Source: Caryophanales bacterium UBA6380 (GTDB lineage Bacteria > Bacillota_I > Bacilli_A > RFN20 > CAG-826). From it: a stretch of 64,000 nt of DNA. The number at the start of each line of letters is the position of its first letter. Within the stretch, counting starts at the first letter, position 1. The translations under genes and the position numbers were made by a program. The stretch covers positions 165,461-229,460 of the forward strand of contig DJQS01000008.1 of assembly GCA_002438785.1 (NCBI GenBank), read 5' to 3'. Under the pieces are notes generated by a model. The model had not been told where the DNA came from, ran no database searches, and worked only from the letters and a program-made list of their open reading frames with translations. Shown here piece after piece: positions 1-7,976 of the stretch.

Positions 1-1340
1 TAGATGAAGATTTAAATATTTTATTAAATAAAGATGAAGAATTAATTTTACCTCAAGGAATGTTAACTTATTCATTTAATGGTCTTGATAATTTAACTCA
101 TACTTTACATGATGTTATTAGAGATAAACTAATAACAATTAATAATAAAGAAGTAAAAGAAGCCATTTTATTAAATTCATGGGAAGGCTGTTTCATGGAT
201 TTTGATACTAAGAAAATGGTTAGTTATATTAAAGAAGCTAAAGACATTGGTATAAACATGTTTGTTTTAGATGATGGATGGTTTTCAACGCGAAATGATG
301 ATATTCATGGACTTGGTGATTGGGACATTAATACTAAAAAGATAGATTTAAATGAAGTTATTAAGGTCTGTAAAGAAAATAATCTAAAATTTGGTTTATG
401 GTTTGAACCAGAAATGATTAATTTAGATACGAAATTATTTAAAGAACATCCTGATTATATAATTGGCGATTATAAAAATTATGATTTAGCTTTATCTAGA
501 CATCAATTAGTTTTAGATTTTTCTAAAGATGAAGTAGTAATGAATATTTTTAATCAAATGAAAAAAATATTAGATAATTATGAAATTGATTACATTAAGT
601 GGGATCATAATCGTAATATTTTTGATGCTTATAGTAATAAGAGTAAAGATCAAGGTAATTTATATTTTAAATATACTTTAGGTTATTATAAATTATTATC
701 TTTAATTAGAAAGCATTATCCTAATATTTTAATTGAAGGATGTGCTAGTGGAGGAGGTCGATTTGATTTAGGAACATTATTTTATACTCCACAAATTTGG
801 TGTAGTGATGAGACTGATCCAATTCAAAGATTATTTATTGAATATTCAACTTCAATTATTTATCCATTAACTACTATGGGTGCTCATATTTCTAAAAATC
901 CAATAACAAATTATAAAACTAAAGGAAATATTGCTTTATTTGGTACTTATGGATTTGAATTTGATCCACGTACATTAACAGATTCTCAAAAAGAAGAGAT
1001 TAAAGAAGTTAATGATATTTTTAATAAATATCATAAAGAAGTTATTAGTGATGGTGATTTATATCATTTACTTAGTCCATATGATAGTAATTATTGTGTG
1101 ATGATGTCAGTAAGTAAAAATAAATCTAAAGCATTAGTTCTTTTTAATAATTTATTAAAAAGAAGAAATACATTTAGATTTATTAAATTAAAGGGATTAG
1201 ATGAAAATAAATACTATTATAATAATTATGATAATAGTGTTCATAAAGGAAGTTATTACCTTAATGTAGGTATTAACCTAACTAGATGGTTTGATGAATT
1301 TGCTAATTTATTAATTATAATTACTGAAGTTAATAAATAA
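1..1340 (+). CDS. Alpha-galactosidase, GH36 family (5' end outside the window)
   Basis: Hydrolyses terminal alpha-1,6-galactosides such as raffinose and melibiose, probably in the cytoplasm since no export signal is visible. The frame is open from base 3, so the gene begins upstream; the Met at 60 lies inside the protein because family-like sequence (acidic linker, then LPQGMLTYSF) precedes it. Counting from that Met: NSWEG at 39-43, LDDGWF at 70-75, FGLWFEPEM at 111-119, the nucleophile motif YIKWDHNRN with Asp182, the GCASGGGRFD motif at 227-236 and the acid/base motif CSDETD at 248-253. The family is normally about 730 residues, so the N-terminal beta-sandwich and the start of the TIM barrel are missing here. 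The C-terminal part ends normally and is followed by a strong terminator. Family assignment is secure; exact substrate is not. Confidence 0.93.
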   Translation, partial: DEDLNILLNKDEELILPQGMLTYSFNGLDNLTHTLHDVIRDKLITINNKEVKEAILLNSWEGCFMDFDTKKMVSYIKEAKDIGINMFVLDDGWFSTRNDDIHGLGDWDINTKKIDLNEVIKVCKENNLKFGLWFEPEMINLDTKLFKEHPDYIIGDYKNYDLALSRHQLVLDFSKDEVVMNIFNQMKKILDNYEIDYIKWDHNRNIFDAYSNKSKDQGNLYFKYTLGYYKLLSLIRKHYPNILIEGCASGGGRFDLGTLFYTPQIWCSDETDPIQRLFIEYSTSIIYPLTTMGAHISKNPITNYKTKGNIALFGTYGFEFDPRTLTDSQKEEIKEVNDIFNKYHKEVISDGDLYHLLSPYDSNYCVMMSVSKNKSKALVLFNNLLKRRNTFRFIKLKGLDENKYYYNNYDNSVHKGSYYLNVGINLTRWFDEFANLLIIITEVNK

Positions 1341-1363
1341 TATTTAATTAATTTATATAAAAT

Positions 1364-1395
1364 AAAAGTCTAAGAATAATCTTCTTAGACTTTTT
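1364..1395 (+). terminator. Rho-independent terminator after the alpha-galactosidase
   Basis: Perfect 13-bp inverted repeat (1364-1376 with 1382-1394), 5-nt loop TAATC, ending in a T run. It lies 24 bases after the alpha-galactosidase stop. The leading A run makes it potentially bidirectional, so it may also stop transcription from the convergent lipoprotein gene. Confidence 0.85.
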
Positions 1396-1424
1396 AAAAG
1401 CTCTTATTTTAATTAAAAAGTTTG

Positions 1425-1470
1425 CAAAAGTTAATTATTTTTAAAAATAATAGTTATTAACTAACTTTTG
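1425..1470 (-). terminator. Nested inverted repeat at the 3' end of the minus-strand lipoprotein gene
   Basis: Outer 9-bp repeat CAAAAGTTA (1425-1433) pairs with TAACTTTTG (1462-1470) and encloses a perfect 18-nt palindrome at 1434-1451. On the minus strand it is followed by a short T run. It overlaps the last codons and stop of the gene ending at 1457, so it is probably that gene's terminator. Confidence 0.45.
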
Positions 1471-2998
1471 TTAAATCGATTGTTTTATATGTTTCTTTAT
1501 TATAAAACTTAAATATACCTTTCCAATTAACATATATTTCATAATTAACGCCATTTAAAATAAAACTATATTTATCACTTGACTCATTATAGGTAATATC
1601 TGTTGCAGCGACATCATTAATTATTAAAGTATTAGCATCACTAAATTTAATAGTATAAGTAGTATCACCATCTTTACCTGTAAAATCACCATAATATTTT
1701 AATCTTGGGTCTACTTGAATTTTATAATTAGTATCATTCCAAGGGGCAGTAACCTTATCACCATAACTTGAAATAGTAACATTACCTTTATAATATTCAT
1801 CATCTGTCATATAAATACTACTAACGTTATAACTATCATCTAAAATAACTTCTAAATATCGACATTGTTGTAAATATGGATTTGAAATTAAAGAAAAATA
1901 ATAACAAGCATTTTTAATATAATCACCAGTATAAATAAAATGTTTATCATCTTTAACTTCAAATAATTCTGGCGCTAAATACAATAAATCGCCACGAGTT
2001 CCCTCGATACTAGTTCTATCAGTACCATCTTTATTTTTCTCGTTAAAGAAGTTTCTAGTATAAGCTCCATTTTTATAATTTACTTCGTAAACTTTATTAT
2101 CTTCAATGACATATCCTGTACCATCTTTATAAGATTCATCACTAACAAAAGCAATTTTATCAGTATAAGTAAATTTATAAACTGATTCAGTAGCATTAGA
2201 AAAATCACCATCATAAGTTTCTAAAACAGTAGTTTCGCCACTAATGTTATCATTATTTAACTTAGTTAAAGCAGTAAGTAATTTGTCATGTTCACTTTTA
2301 TGTTCAAACTTTGATGGATATGATGGGGAAGTTACACTATCACCTACATTTTTAACTCCTAATGATAAGAAGAACTGTTGATCTCCAAAAGCACTTGCTT
2401 CAACGGTAGAAGTTATTGATATTTTATAAATATTACCGTTAGTTATTTCAAGAGTAAAATCTAAAAAGTTTTCGACAGTAAAGGCACTTAAAGATTTTGT
2501 TAAACTTGTTAAATAAGCTTTTTGAGAATCTGTTTTATTTAAATAGTGATAGACACCTTCCTTTTCTGCATCTTTATAAAAATCATGAACAGATAATTTA
2601 CTAAATGGATTAGCATAAGTATCCCATGATTCAATATTACCTTCTTTATCTGTCATTTCTTTATAAATGTATTCATTTTTATTATTAACAGCAATTATTG
2701 TTGGAACATTTCCCATTTTATAAATTCTACCAGTGTTATAATCTTTATTGACTGTATCATAGCCATTATAATAATAAGAATCACTAGTATACGAAACAGT
2801 GATATCATTTATATTATCAGCTGTTCCATATTTAATATTTGCAGTTCCTTCAAGTTCAAGATTATTACTAATAAAGGCTAATTTTTCATTAGTTAAATCG
2901 TTACTAATAATAACTTCAGGTTCTTTTTTTGTTTCAGTGTTACAGCTTACTAAACTAGTAAATGTTAATAAACTTAATAACATTAATCTTTTTTTCAT
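1457..2998 (-). CDS. Lipoprotein of unknown function (513 aa)
   Basis: Secreted lipoprotein: type II signal peptide with basic MKKR, a short hydrophobic core and lipobox LVSC, giving lipidated Cys19. The mature part is rich in Tyr, Asn, Lys and Asp and appears to have two similar halves, each with the pattern 'YYYNGYD... VYEVNY... helical segment ... TLEITNGNIYKISI' that is typical of beta-basket lipoproteins (LolA/LprG-like). That fold assignment is inference. A good ribosome site (AGGAG on the minus strand near 3008-3012) supports the start. It stands alone between the alpha-galactosidase and plsX, with a 5'-leader hairpin upstream. No enzyme motif was recognised. Confidence 0.8.
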   Translation of the reverse strand: MKKRLMLLSLLTFTSLVSCNTETKKEPEVIISNDLTNEKLAFISNNLELEGTANIKYGTADNINDITVSYTSDSYYYNGYDTVNKDYNTGRIYKMGNVPTIIAVNNKNEYIYKEMTDKEGNIESWDTYANPFSKLSVHDFYKDAEKEGVYHYLNKTDSQKAYLTSLTKSLSAFTVENFLDFTLEITNGNIYKISITSTVEASAFGDQQFFLSLGVKNVGDSVTSPSYPSKFEHKSEHDKLLTALTKLNNDNISGETTVLETYDGDFSNATESVYKFTYTDKIAFVSDESYKDGTGYVIEDNKVYEVNYKNGAYTRNFFNEKNKDGTDRTSIEGTRGDLLYLAPELFEVKDDKHFIYTGDYIKNACYYFSLISNPYLQQCRYLEVILDDSYNVSSIYMTDDEYYKGNVTISSYGDKVTAPWNDTNYKIQVDPRLKYYGDFTGKDGDTTYTIKFSDANTLIINDVAATDITYNESSDKYSFILNGVNYEIYVNWKGIFKFYNKETYKTIDLTKVS

Positions 2999-3018
2999 AT
3001 ATTAAAACTCCTAAAAAT

Positions 3019-3050
3019 AAAAGTTGACTTAATTAATAATGTCAACTTTT
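3019..3050 (-). promoter_or_regulatory. Hairpin in the 5' leader of the lipoprotein gene
   Basis: Perfect 10-bp inverted repeat AAAAGTTGAC/GTCAACTTTT with a 12-nt loop. On the minus strand it sits directly upstream of the ribosome site of the gene starting at 2998. It could protect the mRNA 5' end, act as an attenuator, or be a protein-binding site. A comparable hairpin lies upstream of another lipoprotein gene (32781-32810). Confidence 0.45.
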
Positions 3051-3227
3051 GATATTTTAAATAAATTATGATTTGCTTGTAATGATTATAATTCTATTAA
3101 TATGAAATTAATTCTTTTAAAAAATAAGTGATTTAATCAAATAAATATAATTTTATTAATTAAAAAATGCTAATAATATTCATGAATTGTAACAAATTAA
3201 TTATGTAATAATTATTAATGAATAAAT

Positions 3228-3246
3228 TAGGTTAATCCTATATAAT
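3228..3246 (+). promoter_or_regulatory. Putative plsX promoter with overlapping inverted repeat
   Basis: TATAAT at 3241-3246 is an excellent -10 hexamer. Directly upstream is the inverted repeat TAGG-TTAAT-CCTA (3228-3240). No good -35 is seen. Transcription from here would start near 3253, right at the AAAGGAG ribosome site (3251-3257), so the leader would be only about 12 nt. The repeat is placed like an operator but does not match the FapR consensus. Confidence 0.4.
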
Positions 3247-3264
3247 TATTAAAGGAGTTTTATT

Positions 3265-4245
3265 ATGAAAATAGTTATAGATATGATGGGTGGAGATAAT
3301 TCACTTAATGCAACAATTAATGCCTCTAAATCCTTTAATAAAAATCATGGTGATGTTGAGTTATTTTTAGTAGGTGATATTAATAAACTTAAGGAAAATT
3401 TTATTGAAAATGATAAGATCCATTTAATATCTTCTAAAACTGTTGTTAAAATGGACGCTGATCCATTAAGTGCTTTAAAAGATAAAGATTCTAGTTTAAT
3501 GGTTGCTATTAAGACATATCTAGATAATAATTGCGATGCTTTAATTAGTGCTGGTAGTACTGGAGCTTTACTTACTGCAGCTACTTTAAAAATTAAAAGA
3601 TTACCTAATGTTATTAGACCTTGTCTAATAACACCATTTCCAACAATTATTAAAAATAAAAAATTTGTCGTATGTGATTTAGGAGCTAATACTACTGCTA
3701 CAAAAGAAGAATTAAATCAATTTGCTATCATGGGTTCGATTTATTATAAAGCTCTATTTAATGATAATAATCCAAGAGTTTATCAACTTAATATTGGTAG
3801 TGAAAGTGAAAAAGGCACGACTATTAATAAAGAAGCATATACTTTATTAAAAGAAAATAAAAAAATTAATTTTTTAGGAAATATTGAAGGTCGCGATCCT
3901 TTATTTGGTAATGTTGATGTTTTAGTATGTGATGGATATAGTGGAAATATTTTTTTAAAGACAATGGAAGGAACAGCAAAAGCGATGTCTAGTATGCTTA
4001 AAAGTGCTTTTAAAAAGAATTTATTTACTAAAATAGGATACTTATTATCTAAAAATGGTATTAAAGAAATGAAAGAGAAAATGGATTATAAAAACGTTGG
4101 TGGAGCGATGCTTATTGGAGTTAATGGAGTTGTAATAAAAGCTCATGGTAATAGCGATTCTAGAAGTTTTTTGAGTGCTTTAAATGTTTGTTATCAATTA
4201 GTTAAAGTTGATATTATTAATAAAATTAAGGAAAATATTGAATAA
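3265..4245 (+). CDS. plsX: Phosphate acyltransferase PlsX
   Basis: Converts acyl-ACP to acyl-phosphate, which PlsY uses for the first acylation of glycerol-3-phosphate; peripheral membrane enzyme of phospholipid synthesis. The start MKIVIDMMGGDNS, the SAGSTGALL loop (about residues 92-100), and the later NIEGRDPLFG and CDGYSGNIFLK motifs are diagnostic. The 326-residue length is normal. A strong AAAGGAG supports the start. It overlaps rnc by one base (TAATG). In many Firmicutes plsX is followed by fabD-fabG-acpP; here they are absent and rnc follows directly. Confidence 0.96.
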   Translation: MKIVIDMMGGDNSLNATINASKSFNKNHGDVELFLVGDINKLKENFIENDKIHLISSKTVVKMDADPLSALKDKDSSLMVAIKTYLDNNCDALISAGSTGALLTAATLKIKRLPNVIRPCLITPFPTIIKNKKFVVCDLGANTTATKEELNQFAIMGSIYYKALFNDNNPRVYQLNIGSESEKGTTINKEAYTLLKENKKINFLGNIEGRDPLFGNVDVLVCDGYSGNIFLKTMEGTAKAMSSMLKSAFKKNLFTKIGYLLSKNGIKEMKEKMDYKNVGGAMLIGVNGVVIKAHGNSDSRSFLSALNVCYQLVKVDIINKIKENIE

Positions 4246-4931
4246 TGAAAGACATTAATTTATTCTTAAAAAAATTTAATATAAAAACAACTAATAAAGA
4301 ACTTTATGAGATGGCCTTTACTCATTCAAGCTTTAATAGCGATGCTAAAACTCATCATCATGATTATGAAAGACTTGAATTTATGGGTGATAGTGTTTTA
4401 GGTTTTGTTGTTGCAAGTCTTATTTTTAAATATCATCCAGAAATGGAAGAAGGAGATATGACTAGAGCTAAATCAACGTTAGTCCAGTCTTTATCTTTAG
4501 CTAAGTTTGCTAAAAAATTAGGCTTTGATGAATTTATTAGAGCAGGTCATTCGTTACGAATTGAAGAAGCTAGCAAAAATCATAATATTCTTGAAGACAT
4601 TTTTGAATCAGTGATTGGAGCAATGTATATTGATCAAGGTATTGAATTTTGTATTGACTTTATAACCGATGTCTTTAAAGATGATGTTATTGAATATAAT
4701 AGTGACGATTATAAAGATTATAAATCCTTACTTCAAGAAGCAATGCAAGCAGAATATCGTGAATCAGTAACATATAAAACTATTGATGAAGTTGGCCCAC
4801 CACACGATCGTACCTTTAAAGTAATAGTTACTTTTAATGATATTGTTTTAGGAAGTGGAATTGGAAAAAGTAAAAAAGAAGCAGAGCAAGCGGCTGCAAA
4901 AGATGCATTAAGTAAAAAGGCGACATTATAA
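4245..4931 (+). CDS. rnc: Ribonuclease III
   Basis: Cleaves double-stranded RNA, including the rRNA precursor stems and mRNA. The N-terminal nuclease domain carries the signature ERLEFMGDS (Glu42-Ser50, with Glu45 and Asp49 expected to bind metal) and the second acidic cluster in EDIFESVIGAMY near residues 117-128. The C-terminal double-stranded RNA-binding domain spans about 155-226, with GPPHDRTF and the KSKKEAEQAAA helix. Length 228 aa is normal. It is translationally coupled to plsX by a one-base overlap and followed two bases later by ftsY. Confidence 0.97.
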   Translation: MKDINLFLKKFNIKTTNKELYEMAFTHSSFNSDAKTHHHDYERLEFMGDSVLGFVVASLIFKYHPEMEEGDMTRAKSTLVQSLSLAKFAKKLGFDEFIRAGHSLRIEEASKNHNILEDIFESVIGAMYIDQGIEFCIDFITDVFKDDVIEYNSDDYKDYKSLLQEAMQAEYRESVTYKTIDEVGPPHDRTFKVIVTFNDIVLGSGIGKSKKEAEQAAAKDALSKKATL

Positions 4932-4933
4932 TT

Positions 4934-5971
4934 ATGGGATTGTTTAAATTTTTAAAAGATAAATTTGGAAAGAAAAAAGAAGATAAAATAGAAGAAAAGC
5001 CTATAGAATCTGAACAAAATTCAAAAAAAGATATTAAAAAATATGACGAAGGTTTAGCTAAATCTAGAGAAAATTTTAGTGAAAGAATTAAAAAGTTAAA
5101 TAAAAAATTTAAATCTAAAAAAATTGATCAAGATTATTTTAATGACCTAGAGGAAATTTTAATCGAAGCGGATTGTGGTGTTGAATTTACATTAAAAACT
5201 ATTGAGGATTTAGTTGATACTGTAAAAAAAGAAAAATTAACAGACACTAATAAAATTACTGAATTATTAATCACAAAAATGTTTAATAACTATTATAAGG
5301 ATGAAAATAGTAGTTTTATTGACATTAATTTTGATAATACTCCCCACGTATTATTAGTTGTTGGAGTTAATGGTGTTGGAAAAACTACATCGATTGCTAA
5401 ACTAGCGAATCGTTATATAAAAATGGGTAAAAAAGTTCTTTTAGTTGCTGCAGATACTTTTAGAGCTGGAGCTAAAGAACAATTAGAAATATGGGCCAAT
5501 AGACTAAATACTGAAATTATTACAGGAAAAGAGAATGAAGACCCAGCAAGTGTAACCTATAATGGAGTTAAATATGGAAAAAATAACAATTATGATTTGA
5601 TAATAATTGATACTGCCGGTAGACTTCAAAATAAATCACATTTAATGGATGAACTTGCCAAAATAAAAAGAGTAATTAAAAAAGAAATTGATACAGATAT
5701 TGATTGCTATTTAGTACTTGATGCAACAACTGGCCAAAATGGTGTTTTGCAAGCCAAAGCATTTAAAGACTTAATTGATATTAATGGTATTGTTATTACT
5801 AAAATGGATGGAACTAGTAAAGGTGGTATCATTTTATCAATTAAAGATGAATTAAATATTCCTGTAAAATTTATTGGATTAGGTGAAAAAATTGATGATT
5901 TAGAAATATTTGATTTAAATAAATATTTATATGGATTATGTAAAGAATTAATTGATGAAGATGATGAGTGA
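4934..5971 (+). CDS. ftsY: Signal recognition particle receptor FtsY
   Basis: Membrane-associated GTPase that receives ribosome-SRP complexes and hands them to SecYEG. A Lys/Glu-rich N-terminal stretch (about residues 1-60) is a short acidic/basic A-like region for membrane contact. The NG domain follows: P-loop GVNGVGKTT at 144-152, AADTFRAGA after it, DTAGR near 226, TKMDGTSKGG and the C-terminal GLGEKIDDLEIF. Length 345 aa is usual for Gram-positives. No smc gene lies between rnc and ftsY, unlike Bacillus. The 3' end overlaps ylxM. Confidence 0.96.
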   Translation: MGLFKFLKDKFGKKKEDKIEEKPIESEQNSKKDIKKYDEGLAKSRENFSERIKKLNKKFKSKKIDQDYFNDLEEILIEADCGVEFTLKTIEDLVDTVKKEKLTDTNKITELLITKMFNNYYKDENSSFIDINFDNTPHVLLVVGVNGVGKTTSIAKLANRYIKMGKKVLLVAADTFRAGAKEQLEIWANRLNTEIITGKENEDPASVTYNGVKYGKNNNYDLIIIDTAGRLQNKSHLMDELAKIKRVIKKEIDTDIDCYLVLDATTGQNGVLQAKAFKDLIDINGIVITKMDGTSKGGIILSIKDELNIPVKFIGLGEKIDDLEIFDLNKYLYGLCKELIDEDDE

Positions 5972-6272
5972 AATTGAAGAATTTGAATATTTTAATGAAT
6001 TATATGCAATTTATAAGAGCTTATTAACTTTAAGACAAATAGAAATTATGGATAAATATTATCTATATAATTTGTCTTTAAGTGAAATTGCTTTTGATTT
6101 AAAAATTTCAAAAACGGCTGTAAGTGATTCTTTAAATCATGCAAAAAATAAATTAATCGAATTTGAAGCCAAATTAAATTTAAATAAAAAATATTTAAAT
6201 CTAAAAAAAATCCTCATTAGTGAAAAAATAGATGAAAAATTAATTAAAAAAATATTAAAGGAGTTATATTGA
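5964..6272 (+). CDS. ylxM: YlxM/p13-like SRP-associated DNA-binding-type protein
   Basis: Small helix-turn-helix protein (about 102 aa) encoded next to ffh in many Firmicutes; in streptococci the homologue stimulates SRP GTPase activity. The central segment SLSEIAFDLKISKTAVSDSL is a sigma-70-region-4-like helix-turn-helix, preceded by SLLTLRQ and followed by a Lys/Glu helical tail. The start at 5964 (MSEIEEFEYF) matches the family start; upstream in-frame TTG/ATG codons at 5952, 5955 and 5961 lie deeper inside ftsY and have no better ribosome site. It overlaps ftsY by 8 bases and ends one base before ffh. Confidence 0.88.
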   Translation: MSEIEEFEYFNELYAIYKSLLTLRQIEIMDKYYLYNLSLSEIAFDLKISKTAVSDSLNHAKNKLIEFEAKLNLNKKYLNLKKILISEKIDEKLIKKILKELY

Positions 6273-6273
6273 T

Positions 6274-7611
6274 ATGGCTTTTGAAAATTTAACTGAGAAA
6301 TTTAAACGAATTTTTAAAACCTTAAAAGGTGAAGCTAGATTAACTGAGTCTAATATGGACTCGATGCTTAAAGATATTCGAGTAGCTCTATTAGAAGCCG
6401 ATGTTAACTATAAAGTAGTTAAAATATTTTTAGATAGAATCAAAGAAAAAGCTATTGGCGAAAAAGTTTTTACTGAATTAAATCCTAGTGAAATGCTTGT
6501 TAAAATTGTAAACGACGAACTTGTTACTTTGTTAGGAAGTGATAGTAGTGAGATTCATTATAATAAAAATAAGCCAACAATTATAATGCTTGTTGGTTTA
6601 CAAGGTAGTGGAAAAACTACAACAGCAGGTAAACTAGCTAAGCTAATGAAAGATAAATTGAAAAAGAAAGTACTATTAGCTGCTTGTGATATTTATCGTC
6701 CAGGAGCTATCGATCAACTTTCTCAAATTGCTAAAAAAATTAATGTCAATTTATTTACATTAGGAGATAAAGTTGATCCTGTCGAAATTGCTTTAAAAGC
6801 AAAAGAAGAAGCATACAACTCACATTATGATGTATTAATAATTGATACGGCTGGACGACTACAAATCGATGAAAGATTAATGGATGAGTTAAAAAATATT
6901 AAAGAAAAAGTTAATCCTGATGAAATTTTATTATTAACTGATGCTATGGCTGGTCAAGATAGTGTTAATGTTGCTAAAACGTTTAATGAATTATTAGGTT
7001 TAACTGGGACAATTATGTCAAAACTTGATGGCGATAGTAGAGGTGGTGCTGCCTTATCAATTAAAGAAGTTACTGGCGTCCCAATAAAATTTATTGGTGT
7101 TGGTGAAAAACTCGATGATTTAGATATCTTTTATCCAGATAGAATGGCAAGCCGTATATTAGGAATGGGTGATGTTTTAACTTTAGTTGAAAAAGTACAA
7201 GATAATATTGATGAAAAACAAGCTAAAAAATCAGTTGAAAAATTTACTAGCGGTAATTTTACTTTAATAGATATGCTTGATCAAATGAAGCAAATCAAAA
7301 AACTTGGCAGTTTAGGAGGACTTTTAAAATTAATTCCTGGAATGCCTAAAATTAGTAAAGAACAACAAGAAATGGCAGAAAATGAAATGAGAAATTTTGA
7401 GATTATTTTAAATTCGATGACTACTGAAGAAAAATTACATCCAGAAATTATTAAAAATTCACGTAAAATTAGAATAGCTAAAGGAAGTGGAAAAACTGCC
7501 GCTGATATAAATAAGGTCTTAAAAAAATACGAACAATCTAAAGAAATGATGAAACAAATGAATCGGTACAAAAAAAGTGGTGGATTACCACCAAATTTTA
7601 AAGGATTTTAA
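6274..7611 (+). CDS. ffh: Signal recognition particle protein Ffh (SRP54)
   Basis: GTPase subunit of SRP; binds signal peptides and the 4.5S/6S-like SRP RNA and targets ribosomes to FtsY. N domain about residues 1-90; G domain with P-loop GLQGSGKTT (108-116), CDIYRPGAIDQL, DTAGRLQ, SKLDGDSRGGAAL and GVGEKLDDL. The M domain starts near 300 (MGDVLTLVEKV) and contains FTLIDMLDQM, the finger-loop region GSLGGLLKLIPGM and the RNA-binding helix RIAKGSGKT. It ends KKSGGLPPNFKGF. Length 445 aa is normal. A ribosome site (AAAGGAG) lies near 6256-6264. It converges with the next gene, with a one-base gap and no visible terminator. Confidence 0.97.
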   Translation: MAFENLTEKFKRIFKTLKGEARLTESNMDSMLKDIRVALLEADVNYKVVKIFLDRIKEKAIGEKVFTELNPSEMLVKIVNDELVTLLGSDSSEIHYNKNKPTIIMLVGLQGSGKTTTAGKLAKLMKDKLKKKVLLAACDIYRPGAIDQLSQIAKKINVNLFTLGDKVDPVEIALKAKEEAYNSHYDVLIIDTAGRLQIDERLMDELKNIKEKVNPDEILLLTDAMAGQDSVNVAKTFNELLGLTGTIMSKLDGDSRGGAALSIKEVTGVPIKFIGVGEKLDDLDIFYPDRMASRILGMGDVLTLVEKVQDNIDEKQAKKSVEKFTSGNFTLIDMLDQMKQIKKLGSLGGLLKLIPGMPKISKEQQEMAENEMRNFEIILNSMTTEEKLHPEIIKNSRKIRIAKGSGKTAADINKVLKKYEQSKEMMKQMNRYKKSGGLPPNFKGF

Positions 7612-7612
7612 C

Positions 7613-7909
7613 TTATTTTAGTTGTATATTTGGAATTATATTTGCTAATAAATCATCAAAAGATTCAACATTGATATATTCACCAAGTTTTATTGTTTTT
7701 TTAATTTTATTTATTAAATAATTTTTTTGATAATTTATAAAATTTGCATCATCTAATTTTTCAAAACATGATTCTAACATTAATAAACAATAACATATAG
7801 CATCAAAGGAAATTTGGTCATTATTTAATTCAATAAACGATCTACCTTGTGAATAAAAAATAATTTTATTAATAAATCGTTTAGCACCATATAAATATTC
7901 ATTTTTCAT
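7613..7909 (-). CDS. Small protein of unknown function (98 aa)
   Basis: Not recognised. A soluble, mostly helical 98-residue protein with two long amphipathic segments (about 8-58 and 60-98), vaguely reminiscent of HEPN/HepT helical bundles (SFDAICYCLLMLESCFEKL) but without the RNase motif Rx4-6H, so that link is weak. It converges on ffh. Translation probably starts at ATG 7909: an extended -10 TGCTATTAT (minus strand, 7924-7916) ends 6 bases before it and no Shine-Dalgarno is present, which suggests a leaderless mRNA. The good promoter and intact frame make it likely to be real. Confidence 0.6.
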   Translation of the reverse strand: MKNEYLYGAKRFINKIIFYSQGRSFIELNNDQISFDAICYCLLMLESCFEKLDDANFINYQKNYLINKIKKTIKLGEYINVESFDDLLANIIPNIQLK

Positions 7910-7915
7910 AGAAAC

Positions 7916-7924
7916 ATAATAGCA
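7916..7924 (-). promoter_or_regulatory. Extended -10 element of the 98-aa gene
   Basis: Minus strand TGCTATTAT, a TGn-type extended -10, whose last base is 6 nt from the ATG at 7909. The predicted start of transcription falls on or next to the start codon. The -35 box of the divergent plus-strand promoter begins at 7927, so the two promoters almost touch. Confidence 0.5.
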
Positions 7925-7926
7925 CT

Positions 7927-7957
7927 TTTACAAAATTTTTTCTTTATGTGTTAAAAT
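7927..7957 (+). promoter_or_regulatory. Promoter of the bile-salt-hydrolase-like gene
   Basis: TTTACA at 7927-7932 and TAAAAT at 7952-7957, with 19-nt spacing and an extended TG at 7949-7950. The RNA would begin near 7963, immediately before the AAGGAG ribosome site. Confidence 0.5.
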
Positions 7958-7976
7958 GAAAAAAAAGGAGCGATTT

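Noticed and set aside
7613..7909. HepT/HEPN toxin identity for the 98-aa protein
   Set aside because: The helical pattern is vaguely similar but the catalytic Rx4-6H motif and a MNT-type antitoxin partner are missing.
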